NCBI GenBank assembly: GCA_027448945.1
Contig: DAIDMQ010000010.1
Coordinates: 44,801-108,800 of the forward strand
Direction: 5' to 3'
Length of the DNA: 64,000 nt
Source: Gallionellaceae bacterium
Lineage (GTDB): Bacteria > Pseudomonadota > Gammaproteobacteria > Burkholderiales > Gallionellaceae
In this document: piece after piece, positions 9,888 through 17,951 of the stretch
How the letters are laid out: every line of letters starts with the position of its first letter
How positions within the stretch are numbered: the first letter of the stretch is position 1
Made by a program: the position numbers and the translations under genes
Notes under the pieces: generated by a model
What the model saw: only the letters and a program-made list of their open reading frames with translations
Databases searched by the model: none
What the model was told of the DNA's origin: nothing

Positions 9888-11081
9888 ATGGGTAATCAAG
9901 GTAAATTAGTCGGCAAGATGGTAATCGGTCAATCAGGCGGCCCAACCGCAGTCATCAACCAATCACTGGTAGGCGCGGTACTCGCAGCCCGCAAGCAAGC
10001 TAATATCACAGGCATCTTGGGCGCGCATCACGGTATCGCGGGCATCATGAAGGAGGACTTCATCGACCTCACCACGCAGAGTCTGGCGCAACTGGAGTTG
10101 GTTGCGACCACACCCGCGGCGGCATTGGGTTCGGTGCGTCTGAAGCCCGGCAAAGCAGAGTGCGAAAAGGTATTCGAGGTATTCAAGAAGAATGACGTAC
10201 GTTATTTCTTTTATATCGGCGGTAATGATTCCGCCGAGACTGCGCACATCATCGCGGAGATGGCAAAAGAAGCAAATTACGATTTCTGCACTGTGCATAT
10301 TCCCAAGACTATCGACAACGATTTGAAAGTCACTGACCATTGTCCTGGTTTCGCTTCCGCCGCGCGTTTTGTGGCGCTGGCGTTTATGGGTGATGATCGC
10401 GACAACCGTGCTTTGGCGGGTATCAAAGTCAACGTGGTGATGGGTCGTAGTGCAGGCTTTTTGACTGCCGCTTCCGCCTTGGCACGTCAAGCACCGGGCG
10501 ATGGTCCTCATCTGATCTATCTGCCAGAGCGCGTGTTTAGCGTCGAGCAGTTCAAGCAGGATGTACGTGATGCGGTGGCGAAGTATGGTCGTTGTGTGAT
10601 CGCTGCTTCAGAAGGTATCAGCGATAAAGATGGCAACCCCATTTCTACCAGTGGTGAAAAGGATTCTCACGGCAATATCCAATTGTCGGGTAGTGGTGCT
10701 TTGGGTGACACGCTCGCGGCATTGGTCAAAGATGCATTTGCGGGTCAAAAAGTGCGCGTGCGCGCCGATACCTTCGGTTATCTGCAGCGTTCTTTCCCGA
10801 CTATCATCTCGCCTATTGATGCACAGGAAGCACGTGCGGTTGGTGATTATGCGGTGAACCATGCTGCGACGACAGGTCAGCCGGGTTCGGTGGCGATACG
10901 CCGCCTGAGCAGCAAGCCTTACGCCAGCGAATGTTTCATTACACCCTTGTCTTCTGTTGCACGTGAAGCGACCCATATGAAGGATGAGTTCGTCAATGCT
11001 GCCGGCAACGATGTGACGCAAACATGGATAGATTATGTCGCGCCGCTGGTGGGTGATTTGCCCAAGATGGGTAGCCTATAA
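9888..11081 (+). CDS. pfp: Pyrophosphate-dependent 6-phosphofructokinase
   Basis: Reversibly phosphorylates fructose 6-phosphate with PPi in place of ATP. The protein has 397 residues. IGQSGGPTAVINQS forms the N-terminal phosphate loop. GGNDSAETA has the aspartate that replaces the glycine of ATP-PFKs, and PKTIDND has the lysine in place of glycine. Together these are the accepted PPi-type signature. MGRSAGFLTAA binds the sugar phosphate. The start ATG at 9888 follows AAGGAGATG-like bases; a frame extension back to 9846 has no family support. It is transcribed divergently from ppa across a roughly 115-bp spacer. Confidence 0.93.
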   Translation: MGNQGKLVGKMVIGQSGGPTAVINQSLVGAVLAARKQANITGILGAHHGIAGIMKEDFIDLTTQSLAQLELVATTPAAALGSVRLKPGKAECEKVFEVFKKNDVRYFFYIGGNDSAETAHIIAEMAKEANYDFCTVHIPKTIDNDLKVTDHCPGFASAARFVALAFMGDDRDNRALAGIKVNVVMGRSAGFLTAASALARQAPGDGPHLIYLPERVFSVEQFKQDVRDAVAKYGRCVIAASEGISDKDGNPISTSGEKDSHGNIQLSGSGALGDTLAALVKDAFAGQKVRVRADTFGYLQRSFPTIISPIDAQEARAVGDYAVNHAATTGQPGSVAIRRLSSKPYASECFITPLSSVAREATHMKDEFVNAAGNDVTQTWIDYVAPLVGDLPKMGSL

Positions 11082-11128
11082 GAGGCTGCAAGTCGCGAGT
11101 TATCGCTGACGACTGCGCGCTGTTACCT

Positions 11129-12061
11129 ATGACTGACAAAGACAATCTGCATCCGCGTAATTTACATCGCGCCCGTTATGACTTTCCCGTGTTGATCGCC
11201 ACCAGCCCAGAGCTGGCGGCTTTCGTGTCGGTGAATGAGTATGGCGACGAGAGCGTAGACTTCACCGATCCGCAAGCAGTCAAGGCACTCAATTGTGCCT
11301 TGTTGAAACATTACTACGACATACAAGACTGGGATGTGCCTGCGCAATATTTGTGTCCGCCCATCCCCGGTCGTGCCGATCATCTGCATCATCTGGCGGA
11401 TTTGTTGGCCGATGGTGGCGAGATTCCGCAAGGTGATTCTGTGCGTGTGTTGGATATCGGGGTAGGGGCGAACTGCATTTATCCGCTCATCGGCCAGCGC
11501 AGCTATGGTTGGCGCTTCGTCGGTACCGATATAGACGCGAACGCACTTAACAACGCACAGCGGCTATTGGAGGCGAATGGCTTAAGTAGCTTGGTAGAGT
11601 TGCGCATGCAGCCTTCGCGCACGGCGATCTTTGCCAATGTGACGCAGGCGGATGAGTACTACTGCCTGACCATAAGCAACCCGCCTTTTCATGCCTCTTT
11701 GGGCGAGGCCAAGGCGGGTACCGAGCGCAAGTGGCGCAATCTGGGTAAGTCACCGGATGCAGCATTGAACTTCGGCGGACAGGGCAGGGAGTTGTGGTGC
11801 AAGGGCGGTGAGCAGGCTTTTGTACGACGCATGGTAGAAGAAAGCGTCTCCGGTCAGCGCAATGTGATGTGGTTCTCCACCCTGGTCTCGAAGGCTGAAC
11901 ACCTTCCTGCCATCTATCGCTTGTTGCAAGAGGCGGGTGTGGTCGAGACGCGCACTTTGGAGATGTCGCAGGGACAAAAGAAGAGTCGCATCGTGGCTTG
12001 GACCTTTATGGATAAAAAACAAAGAAGCGCATGGCAAAGCGCACACGCTATAAGAAAGTAA
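11129..12061 (+). CDS. rlmF: 23S rRNA (adenine(1618)-N6)-methyltransferase RlmF
   Basis: Methylates N6 of A1618 in 23S rRNA. The opening LHPRNLHRARYDF and the segment DWDVPAQYLCPPIPGRADHLH are strongly characteristic of RlmF. The SAM motif is DIGVGANCIYPLIG and the catalytic motif is NPPFHAS. The 310-residue length is normal. It overlaps the next methyltransferase gene by 31 bases in another frame. Confidence 0.94.
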   Translation: MTDKDNLHPRNLHRARYDFPVLIATSPELAAFVSVNEYGDESVDFTDPQAVKALNCALLKHYYDIQDWDVPAQYLCPPIPGRADHLHHLADLLADGGEIPQGDSVRVLDIGVGANCIYPLIGQRSYGWRFVGTDIDANALNNAQRLLEANGLSSLVELRMQPSRTAIFANVTQADEYYCLTISNPPFHASLGEAKAGTERKWRNLGKSPDAALNFGGQGRELWCKGGEQAFVRRMVEESVSGQRNVMWFSTLVSKAEHLPAIYRLLQEAGVVETRTLEMSQGQKKSRIVAWTFMDKKQRSAWQSAHAIRK

Positions 12062-13188
12062 ATGTGATCGATCACCCGATGTTGAGTTGGAACGAAGCTG
12101 GAAAACAATGTACCGCACGTTGGCGCTCGGAACAAGGTCTGCCACCCCCCAAGAAACTCATCATCGCGGATGACACGCTCAAGGCTGATGATGCCTATCG
12201 CTTAGCCAGTGAAGGTACGGCATTCTTGTGGCGCGGTGACTTCCAGAATGCCAAGCAGTTGTTAATCGCCATGGCGCGTCGGGCCAGTCGCAAATCTGCC
12301 AAATCTTCCAGTATTCCTAGTGAGGCTTTCAATCTGCATCGTCAAGCACAGGGGCAACGTGCGCGCGTGTTGGGGACTATCCTGATTCCGCTGAACTCCG
12401 ATTACTCCATTCCACTGCGCCGCGCACCGGATGTGAAACTGGCTTGTAATGAAGTGTATGGCTCCAGTGACGGCATGTCGGTGGTGTCCTTGCGCGAGTT
12501 ATCGGGCCTGATAGGCGCGCACGAGTGGCGCAAGAAGGGCGTGGATGTCGAAGTTCTGGGCGAAACCATACATCCGCATTACGGAGTGTATTCACCAGTG
12601 CGCGGCGAGTATCTGCAGCTGGTCAATGCAGCACCTTTGCCTGCCACTGAACTGGCTTTTGATATTGGGACAGGTACTGGGGTGTTGGCGGCCCTGTTGT
12701 TGAAGCGCGGTATCAATAAGGTGATTGCTACCGATCAGGATGAGCGCGCTTTGAAATGTGCACGCGCTAATCTCAAACGCCTAGGCTTGGCTGAGCAAGT
12801 CGAGGTGCAACAGGCTGATTTGTTCCCGTCTGGGCGCGCATCGCTCATCGTGTGTAATCCACCCTGGATTCCGGCGCGTCCGAGTTCGGCAATCGAATAC
12901 GCGATTTATGATCCGGACAGTCGCATGCTGCGCGGCTATCTAGCCGGTTTGCCTGGGCACCTGACACCACAAGGTGAAGGCTGGTTGGTCCTCTCTGACA
13001 TCGCCGAGCATCTGGGCTTGCGTAGCCGTGATTCTTTACTGGAATGGATCGCCGCCGCCGGCCTGCGCGTGATCGAACGCCATGACATCAAACCGCATCA
13101 TCCCAAGGTGTCTGATAAGAGCGACCCGCTGCACGCCGCACGTGCCGCTGAGACTACCTCCTTATGGCGCTTGGCACTGGCGGTTTAG
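12031..13188 (+). CDS. Class I SAM-dependent methyltransferase (N6-adenine/glutamine type)
   Basis: A 385-residue protein. The N-terminal half (about 1-180) has no recognised domain and begins with a basic stretch. The C-terminal half carries a Rossmann methyltransferase with FDIGTGTGVLAALLL (motif I) near residue 208 and the catalytic NPPW motif at about 273-276, typical of enzymes that methylate amide or exocyclic amino groups of RNA, DNA or glutamine. Substrate unknown; the coupling to rlmF suggests an RNA or ribosomal target. ATG at 12031 lies inside rlmF; later in-frame starts (GTG 12064, ATG 12079) would remove the overlap. Confidence 0.8.
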   Translation: MAKRTRYKKVNVIDHPMLSWNEAGKQCTARWRSEQGLPPPKKLIIADDTLKADDAYRLASEGTAFLWRGDFQNAKQLLIAMARRASRKSAKSSSIPSEAFNLHRQAQGQRARVLGTILIPLNSDYSIPLRRAPDVKLACNEVYGSSDGMSVVSLRELSGLIGAHEWRKKGVDVEVLGETIHPHYGVYSPVRGEYLQLVNAAPLPATELAFDIGTGTGVLAALLLKRGINKVIATDQDERALKCARANLKRLGLAEQVEVQQADLFPSGRASLIVCNPPWIPARPSSAIEYAIYDPDSRMLRGYLAGLPGHLTPQGEGWLVLSDIAEHLGLRSRDSLLEWIAAAGLRVIERHDIKPHHPKVSDKSDPLHAARAAETTSLWRLALAV

Positions 13189-13255
13189 ACATAGAGTAGG
13201 ATGACCTTGTGTGTTATGTTCACCACTCCGCTAACCCATTGAACTTATCGCTGCC

Positions 13256-14188
13256 ATGAGCTTTCTCGCTTTGATTGCCGCATTGCTACTTGAACAATAT
13301 CAGCCGCTCTCGGCGCGCAGGTATTTGTCTGATGCGCTGATCGCCTACATGGATTTCTTCCAGCGTAATTTCAATGCGGGTGAGCATAAGCACGGCATGG
13401 TTGCATGGTTATTCGCCATCATCCCTTTATTGCTGGCAACGATACTTTGCTATCAATTATTGGATGTGGTAAATCCCCTGTTGGCCTTGCTGTTCAACGT
13501 ATTGGTGTTGTATCTCACCATGGGATTTCGCCAGTTCAGTCATTACTACACCGACATTCATCAGGCTTTGCGAGACGAAAAGTTAGACGAGGCGCGCCGT
13601 TTGTTGACTGAATGGCGCAAAGTCCCGTCACTCGACCTGAATGCGGAAGAGATTGCACGCGTGACGATAGAAGAAGCCTTGCTCGCCTCGCATCGCAAGG
13701 TGTTCGGTGTGATTGTATGGTTCGTGTTGTTCAGCGTGCTGGGGCTGGGGGGGGCTGCCGGTGCTTTGCTGTATCGTTTGGGACAGTTTTTGCGTACATA
13801 CTGGAGCGATCAAGTTAAGCATGGCGAATTTTCACGCTATGCCCATCAGGCTTTTTATTTGATTGAGTGGTTGCCAGTGCGGCTGACTGCTTTCACGTTT
13901 GCCATCGTCGGTGATTTCGAAGACACCCTGTATTGCTGGCGTGCGCAAGCTGCGACGTGGCCTGATAGAGAGGCCGGTATTCTGTTGGCTAGTGGCGCGG
14001 GTGCTTTGGGTGTGCGGTTAGGTATGGTAATCGTGCAAGCCGGTGTGCCTCAGGATAGACCTGAGCTGGGGCTGGGGGACGATGCAGATACGGAAATCAT
14101 GCAGAGTGCAATTGGTCTGGTTTGGCGCTCCGTGTTGTTCTGGCTGATACTCTTGCTGATGTTGAGCGTTGCACACCTGCTTGGCTGA
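13256..14188 (+). CDS. CobD/CbiB-family membrane protein (AmpE-like)
   Basis: Inner-membrane protein of 310 residues with hydrophobic helices at about 1-12, 48-90, 147-172, 200-222, 238-262 and 287-308. The N-terminal LLLEQYQPL and the overall topology match the betaproteobacterial CobD/CbiB-like proteins, which are related to AmpE and adenosylcobinamide-phosphate synthase. There are no other cobalamin genes nearby, so a true cobalamin role is doubtful. ATG start with TTATCGCTGCC upstream, no strong SD. Confidence 0.72.
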   Translation: MSFLALIAALLLEQYQPLSARRYLSDALIAYMDFFQRNFNAGEHKHGMVAWLFAIIPLLLATILCYQLLDVVNPLLALLFNVLVLYLTMGFRQFSHYYTDIHQALRDEKLDEARRLLTEWRKVPSLDLNAEEIARVTIEEALLASHRKVFGVIVWFVLFSVLGLGGAAGALLYRLGQFLRTYWSDQVKHGEFSRYAHQAFYLIEWLPVRLTAFTFAIVGDFEDTLYCWRAQAATWPDREAGILLASGAGALGVRLGMVIVQAGVPQDRPELGLGDDADTEIMQSAIGLVWRSVLFWLILLLMLSVAHLLG

Positions 14189-14239
14189 GCATTTCACCAT
14201 AACGCAGGCTAAAACTGTGTGCTCGCGTACAATGCATCG

Positions 14240-15217
14240 ATGCAAAATAATCTCTTCTCGTCACTCAATCCCGATGCGGTACTTGATGCCGTGGATAGCA
14301 TAGGTCTACGCAGCGACGGTAGGCTGCTGACCCTCAATAGTTACGAGAATCGCGTCTATCAAGTCGGGATGGAAGATGGCCCGCCACTGATCGCGAAATT
14401 TTATCGTGCGGCGCGTTGGTCGGATGCGGCGATATTGGAAGAGCATGAATTCATTGCCACACTTGCGGAACGGGAGATTCCGGTTGTTCCTGCACGGCTT
14501 ATCAACGGCAACACCTTGCATACTGCACATGGATTCCGCTTTGCCCTGTTTAACAAGCAAGGTGGACGTGCGCCCGAGTTGGACAGGGCGGACACGCTGC
14601 AATGGATGGGGCGCTTCATCGCACGCATCCATGCTGTGGGCGCGATGCAAGCCTATCAACACAGGCCCACACTGGATATACAGAGCTTCGGTGTGGAGTG
14701 CAGCGAGTATCTGCTTACACATGATTTTATTCCGGCCGAATTATGTGAGGTCTATCGAGGTGTGGTTGCACATGCGCTGGACAGTGTGCGCCGTAATTTT
14801 GAGCGGGCTGGCGCGGTTTCGATTTTGCGTTTGCATGGCGATTGCCATGTGGGAAATGTATTGTGGACCGACGACGGTCCGCACTTCGTCGATTTCGACG
14901 ACAGCCGCATGGGGCCAGCGATACAAGATTTATGGATGTTGTTGTCGGGGGACAGGGCGGAGCAGACGCGACAGTTCAACGAACTGTTAAGCGGTTACGA
15001 GGACTTTTATGATTTTGATACGCGCGAACTCCATCTGCTGGAGGCATTGCGTACGCTCAGACTGATACATTATTCGGCGTGGATAGCACGTCGCTGGGAT
15101 GATGCAGCTTTTACTACAGCCTTCCCCTGGTTCAACACGCAACGCTATTGGCAAGATCGCATCTTGGAGCTACGCGAACAAATCGCACTGATGGATGAGC
15201 CACCGCTGCCTTGCTGA
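14240..15217 (+). CDS. srkA: Stress response serine/threonine kinase SrkA (YihE/RdoA family)
   Basis: Cytoplasmic Ser/Thr kinase of the choline-kinase-like fold, protective against envelope and oxidative stress in E. coli. The segment SYENRVYQVGMEDG corresponds to the nucleotide-binding N-lobe. LHGDCHVGNVLW contains the catalytic HGDxHxxN loop and FVDFDDSRMGPA the metal-binding DFD. The 325 residues match the family. ATG at 14240 is preferred to the GTG at 14219. Confidence 0.9.
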   Translation: MQNNLFSSLNPDAVLDAVDSIGLRSDGRLLTLNSYENRVYQVGMEDGPPLIAKFYRAARWSDAAILEEHEFIATLAEREIPVVPARLINGNTLHTAHGFRFALFNKQGGRAPELDRADTLQWMGRFIARIHAVGAMQAYQHRPTLDIQSFGVECSEYLLTHDFIPAELCEVYRGVVAHALDSVRRNFERAGAVSILRLHGDCHVGNVLWTDDGPHFVDFDDSRMGPAIQDLWMLLSGDRAEQTRQFNELLSGYEDFYDFDTRELHLLEALRTLRLIHYSAWIARRWDDAAFTTAFPWFNTQRYWQDRILELREQIALMDEPPLPC

Positions 15218-15230
15218 AGCGGGGCAGCGG
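15203..15230. other. GC-rich stem-loop at the srkA/DUF2934 convergent junction
   Basis: CCGCTGCC at 15203-15210 pairs with GGCAGCGG at 15223-15230 across a 12-base loop that covers the srkA stop. There is no T-tract, so termination activity is uncertain. Confidence 0.35.
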
Positions 15231-15245
15231 GACTAGCCTTGGGAT

Positions 15246-15644
15246 TTAGCCGTGCAGTTTTGAATCGACTTCGAATTCGGCAGCGATCCAGTCTTGCATT
15301 TCGTAACCGCTGGCAAAACCGCGACGTTCAGCTAGGTAGTAGGCTCGTGTCGCAATCATGTTGTAACGCTGCTCACGAGTCAGATGTGCCGCCAGCTTGG
15401 CTTCGGCAACTTCTTTAGGCGCTGCGGACTTCTTGGCAGCAGGCGCTTTGCTTGCTTCAACAGCTTTAGGTGCTGCGGTTTTTTTTACAGCAACTTTAGG
15501 TTCTGCAACCTTTTTAGCAACAGGCTTTTCCGCGACGACAGCCTTAGTGACGGCTTTCTTGGCGGCAGTCTTGGTTGCAGCGGGATCTTTCTTTACGGCA
15601 GTCTTTTTGGTGGTAGTTGCTGTCTTGCTTGCTGTGGTAGCCAT
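15246..15644 (-). CDS. Histone-H1-like Ala/Lys-rich protein with C-terminal DUF2934
   Basis: A 132-residue protein in two parts. Residues 1-85 are low complexity, dominated by A, K, T, V and P in KKTA/AKK-type repeats like the tails of eukaryotic H1 and of AlgP/PhaF, suggesting DNA or polyanion binding. Residues about 87-130 form a DUF2934 domain (RAYYLAERRGFASGYEMQDW). Role unknown; nucleoid or granule association is only a guess. ATG at 15644, separated from the divergent DUF1415 gene by 142 bp of AT-rich sequence. Confidence 0.8.
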   Translation of the reverse strand: MATTASKTATTTKKTAVKKDPAATKTAAKKAVTKAVVAEKPVAKKVAEPKVAVKKTAAPKAVEASKAPAAKKSAAPKEVAEAKLAAHLTREQRYNMIATRAYYLAERRGFASGYEMQDWIAAEFEVDSKLHG

Positions 15645-15786
15645 GATGAGTCCTAAAGAATAAAAAATTTATGCGATTGATGAAGTTAATATTAACACGA
15701 ACGCCCATAACGCAAATAGGGTAAAGCAAGTTTGTTACCAAAACAAGACAGAGTGCCGCATTCGATTACTTAAAGAGGGATATTTT

Positions 15787-16329
15787 ATGACGACGCAAAA
15801 CGAGACCATTATCAACGCGACACGCAACTGGTTGGAAAAAGCCGTTATCGGCTTGAATCTATGTCCATTCGCTAAAGCTGTGCATGTGAAACAGCAAATT
15901 CGCTATGTGGTCAGCGAGGCCACGGCACCCGAACAACTATTGGAAGAGTTATTGAACGAGCTGCGCTTGTTGCAAGATACGCCCGCCGAGAAGATAGACA
16001 CCACCTTGCTTATCCATCCCTATCTGTTCAACGATTTCTTGGACTTCAACGATTTCTTCGACACCGTGGACATCGCTGTAGCAGAGCCGGAATTCAATGA
16101 CGAGTTCCAGGTTGCAACCTTGCATCCGCAATATCAGTTTGCAGGTACGCAAATAGACGATATTGAAAACTACACCAATCGCGCACCTTATCCAACGCTG
16201 CATTTGTTGCGCGAAGCTAGCGTCGATAAAGCAGTGGACGCCTTTCCTGATGCCGACCTGATTCCGGAACGCAATATCGAGACTATGCAGAAATTGGGAT
16301 TGCAGGGATGGAAGAAGTTGGGCTTGTAG
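15787..16329 (+). CDS. DUF1415 family protein
   Basis: A 180-residue cytoplasmic protein of unknown function, common in beta- and gammaproteobacteria. Family hallmarks are TRNWLEKAVIGLNLCPFAKAV near the N-terminus, LLIHPYLFNDFLDFNDF in the middle and the C-terminal NRAPYPTLHLLREASVDKAV. The CPFA cysteine near residue 27 is the most conserved candidate functional residue. ATG start with AAAGAGGGA about 8 bases upstream. Confidence 0.85.
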   Translation: MTTQNETIINATRNWLEKAVIGLNLCPFAKAVHVKQQIRYVVSEATAPEQLLEELLNELRLLQDTPAEKIDTTLLIHPYLFNDFLDFNDFFDTVDIAVAEPEFNDEFQVATLHPQYQFAGTQIDDIENYTNRAPYPTLHLLREASVDKAVDAFPDADLIPERNIETMQKLGLQGWKKLGL

Positions 16330-16413
16330 GACCGAGTATGCGGTATGCAGGCTTTAGGAAACCCGATACACCGTTCTTGGCGGTATCCAGAATCCTGCAT
16401 TCTGATGCTGGCA

Positions 16414-17298
16414 CTACGCTTTATTCGCCGCGATCTGCAAGAACAACTCTAAGCGACGTGCATCGATCTTGCCCTTGTTGACCGCATCACGTAAGGCGCA
16501 GTCAGGCTCTTTGAGATGATGACAATCGCGGAAACGACAGAGCCCCAGATAGGGCGCGAATTCTATGAAGCCCTGCTCTAGTGAGCCAAAGCTCAGATGA
16601 TGCAAACCGAAGGCCTGTACACCGGGACAATCAATCACGCTGCTGTTCTCGTCCAGACGATAGAGCTTGGCATGGGTGGTGGTGTGTTTGCCCGAATCCA
16701 GGACAGTGGAGATTTCGCGGGTGGCCGCTTGTGCATCGGGTAATAAGCCGTTGATGAGTGTGGATTTTCCCATGCCTGATTGGCCGACCAGCACGCTGAT
16801 ATGACCATGCAGCAATACACGCAATTGCGTGACGTCCTCAAGAGCAGACAGTTCTAGTACTCGGTAGCCGATGTTGCGATAGGCTTGCAGTTGCTTGTGC
16901 GCGGCCGCAGATGGTAGATCACATTTATTCAGGACAATGATGATTTCCAGTTTTTGGTCGTATGCGGCGACTAGGCAACGGGATATTAGCTCATCACTAA
17001 AAGAGGGTTCGGTCGCCACAACGATGACGATTTGTGTCACGTTCGCCGCGATGAGTTTCTGCTTAAAAGCATCGGAGCGGAACAACAAGGAACTGCGCTC
17101 GGTGACCTTGTTGATGACGGCTTGACCGATGTTGTCAGTGGTAACTTCACCTGTACGTTGTAGCTCGACCAGATCGCCGCAAACTACATCGCTCTTCTTC
17201 CCCCGCGTCAAACAGGTGAGCAGCTCGCCGTCTTCCATTTTGGCCAGATATTGGCGACCAAAGGCCGCGATGATGCGGGCGTGTAGCGGTGTACTCAA
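16414..17298 (-). CDS. rsgA: Small ribosomal subunit biogenesis GTPase RsgA
   Basis: Circularly permuted GTPase acting late in 30S subunit maturation. An N-terminal OB-fold (about 1-75) is followed by the permuted G motifs: NKCD (G4), GQSGMGKSTLING (G1 P-loop) and DCPG (G3). The C-terminal zinc finger has CRFRDCHHLKEPDC. The start is TTG at 17298, overlapping the stop of phhB (TTGA); no suitable ATG exists before residue 21. Confidence 0.94.
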   Translation of the reverse strand: MSTPLHARIIAAFGRQYLAKMEDGELLTCLTRGKKSDVVCGDLVELQRTGEVTTDNIGQAVINKVTERSSLLFRSDAFKQKLIAANVTQIVIVVATEPSFSDELISRCLVAAYDQKLEIIIVLNKCDLPSAAAHKQLQAYRNIGYRVLELSALEDVTQLRVLLHGHISVLVGQSGMGKSTLINGLLPDAQAATREISTVLDSGKHTTTHAKLYRLDENSSVIDCPGVQAFGLHHLSFGSLEQGFIEFAPYLGLCRFRDCHHLKEPDCALRDAVNKGKIDARRLELFLQIAANKA

Positions 17299-17633
17299 AG
17301 TGTATCAACCAATGCATTTACCTTGGCGGCGCAGATGAAGTCGTTTTCTGACAGACCATGGATGACATGTGTGGAGTATTCGATTCGGCATTCTTTGTAA
17401 CTGACGCCGAGATCGGGATGATGGTCCTCTTGATGCGATATCCAGGCCACCGCGTTGACGAAAGCCATTGTCTGGTAATAGTTCTTGAAGCTGAAGGTCT
17501 TGCTGATGATGTGGTCGTATTGCTGCCAGCCCGGTATCTGTTTCATGAGATTATCGATCTCTGGTTGCAACAGCGCAGGCATATCACCATTGCAAGGTTT
17601 GCAGCGCTTGGTACTCAGCTCGCAAGTTTTCAT
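17295..17633 (-). CDS. phhB: Pterin-4a-carbinolamine dehydratase
   Basis: Dehydrates 4a-hydroxytetrahydropterin, recycling pterin cofactors. The 112-residue product has the family core PGWQQYDHIISKTFSFKNY, the conserved HHPDLGVSYKECRIEYSTH-like segment and a terminal GLSENDFICAAKVNAL. ATG at 17633 has GAGGGA a few bases upstream and is preferred over ATG 17645, which would overlap the cytochrome gene. No phenylalanine hydroxylase is nearby, so the usual partner is not visible. It overlaps rsgA by 4 bases. Confidence 0.9.
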   Translation of the reverse strand: MKTCELSTKRCKPCNGDMPALLQPEIDNLMKQIPGWQQYDHIISKTFSFKNYYQTMAFVNAVAWISHQEDHHPDLGVSYKECRIEYSTHVIHGLSENDFICAAKVNALVDTL

Positions 17634-17641
17634 GTTGTCCC

Positions 17642-17941
17642 TCATTTGAAGTTGTAATAACGATTGAGATAAGCAGCAATATTTTGTTCTTCTTGAGTTG
17701 AAAAATCTTTATCGACATTGCCACCGCAACGGCCTATCTGTGAGATGAGTTGAGCAGGATTGTGCACCTTGGAATTGGGGCGAGTGAAGATGGCACTACC
17801 ATCGCCACCATACATATTGATGTGGCAACTGTTGCACTTCAATTCGTTGAATAGTTTCTGTCCTGCCTTGGCATCACCTTGGAAGGGCGAGGCATGTGCG
17901 GCGCAACTGACGGTCAGCAGCAGTGCGAAAAGGTATCTCAT
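17642..17941 (-). CDS. Small secreted c-type cytochrome
   Basis: A 99-residue periplasmic protein. Residues 1-18 form a signal peptide (MRYLFALLLTVSCAAHA). One CxxCH haem motif, CNSCH, lies at about residues 36-40, and a methionine in NMYGG may be the sixth ligand. The size and single haem suggest an electron-transfer cytochrome c of the class I type. ATG at 17941 is chosen over a frame extension to 18004 because it begins directly at the signal peptide and has AGGAGAATAACT upstream. Confidence 0.88.
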   Translation of the reverse strand: MRYLFALLLTVSCAAHASPFQGDAKAGQKLFNELKCNSCHINMYGGDGSAIFTRPNSKVHNPAQLISQIGRCGGNVDKDFSTQEEQNIAAYLNRYYNFK

Positions 17942-17951
17942 AGTTATTCTC

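Noticed and set aside
15384..15663. Cys/Phe-rich open frames opposite the H1-like gene
   Set aside because: They are the antisense of Ala/Lys repeats (AAG, GCC codons) and have no signals of their own.
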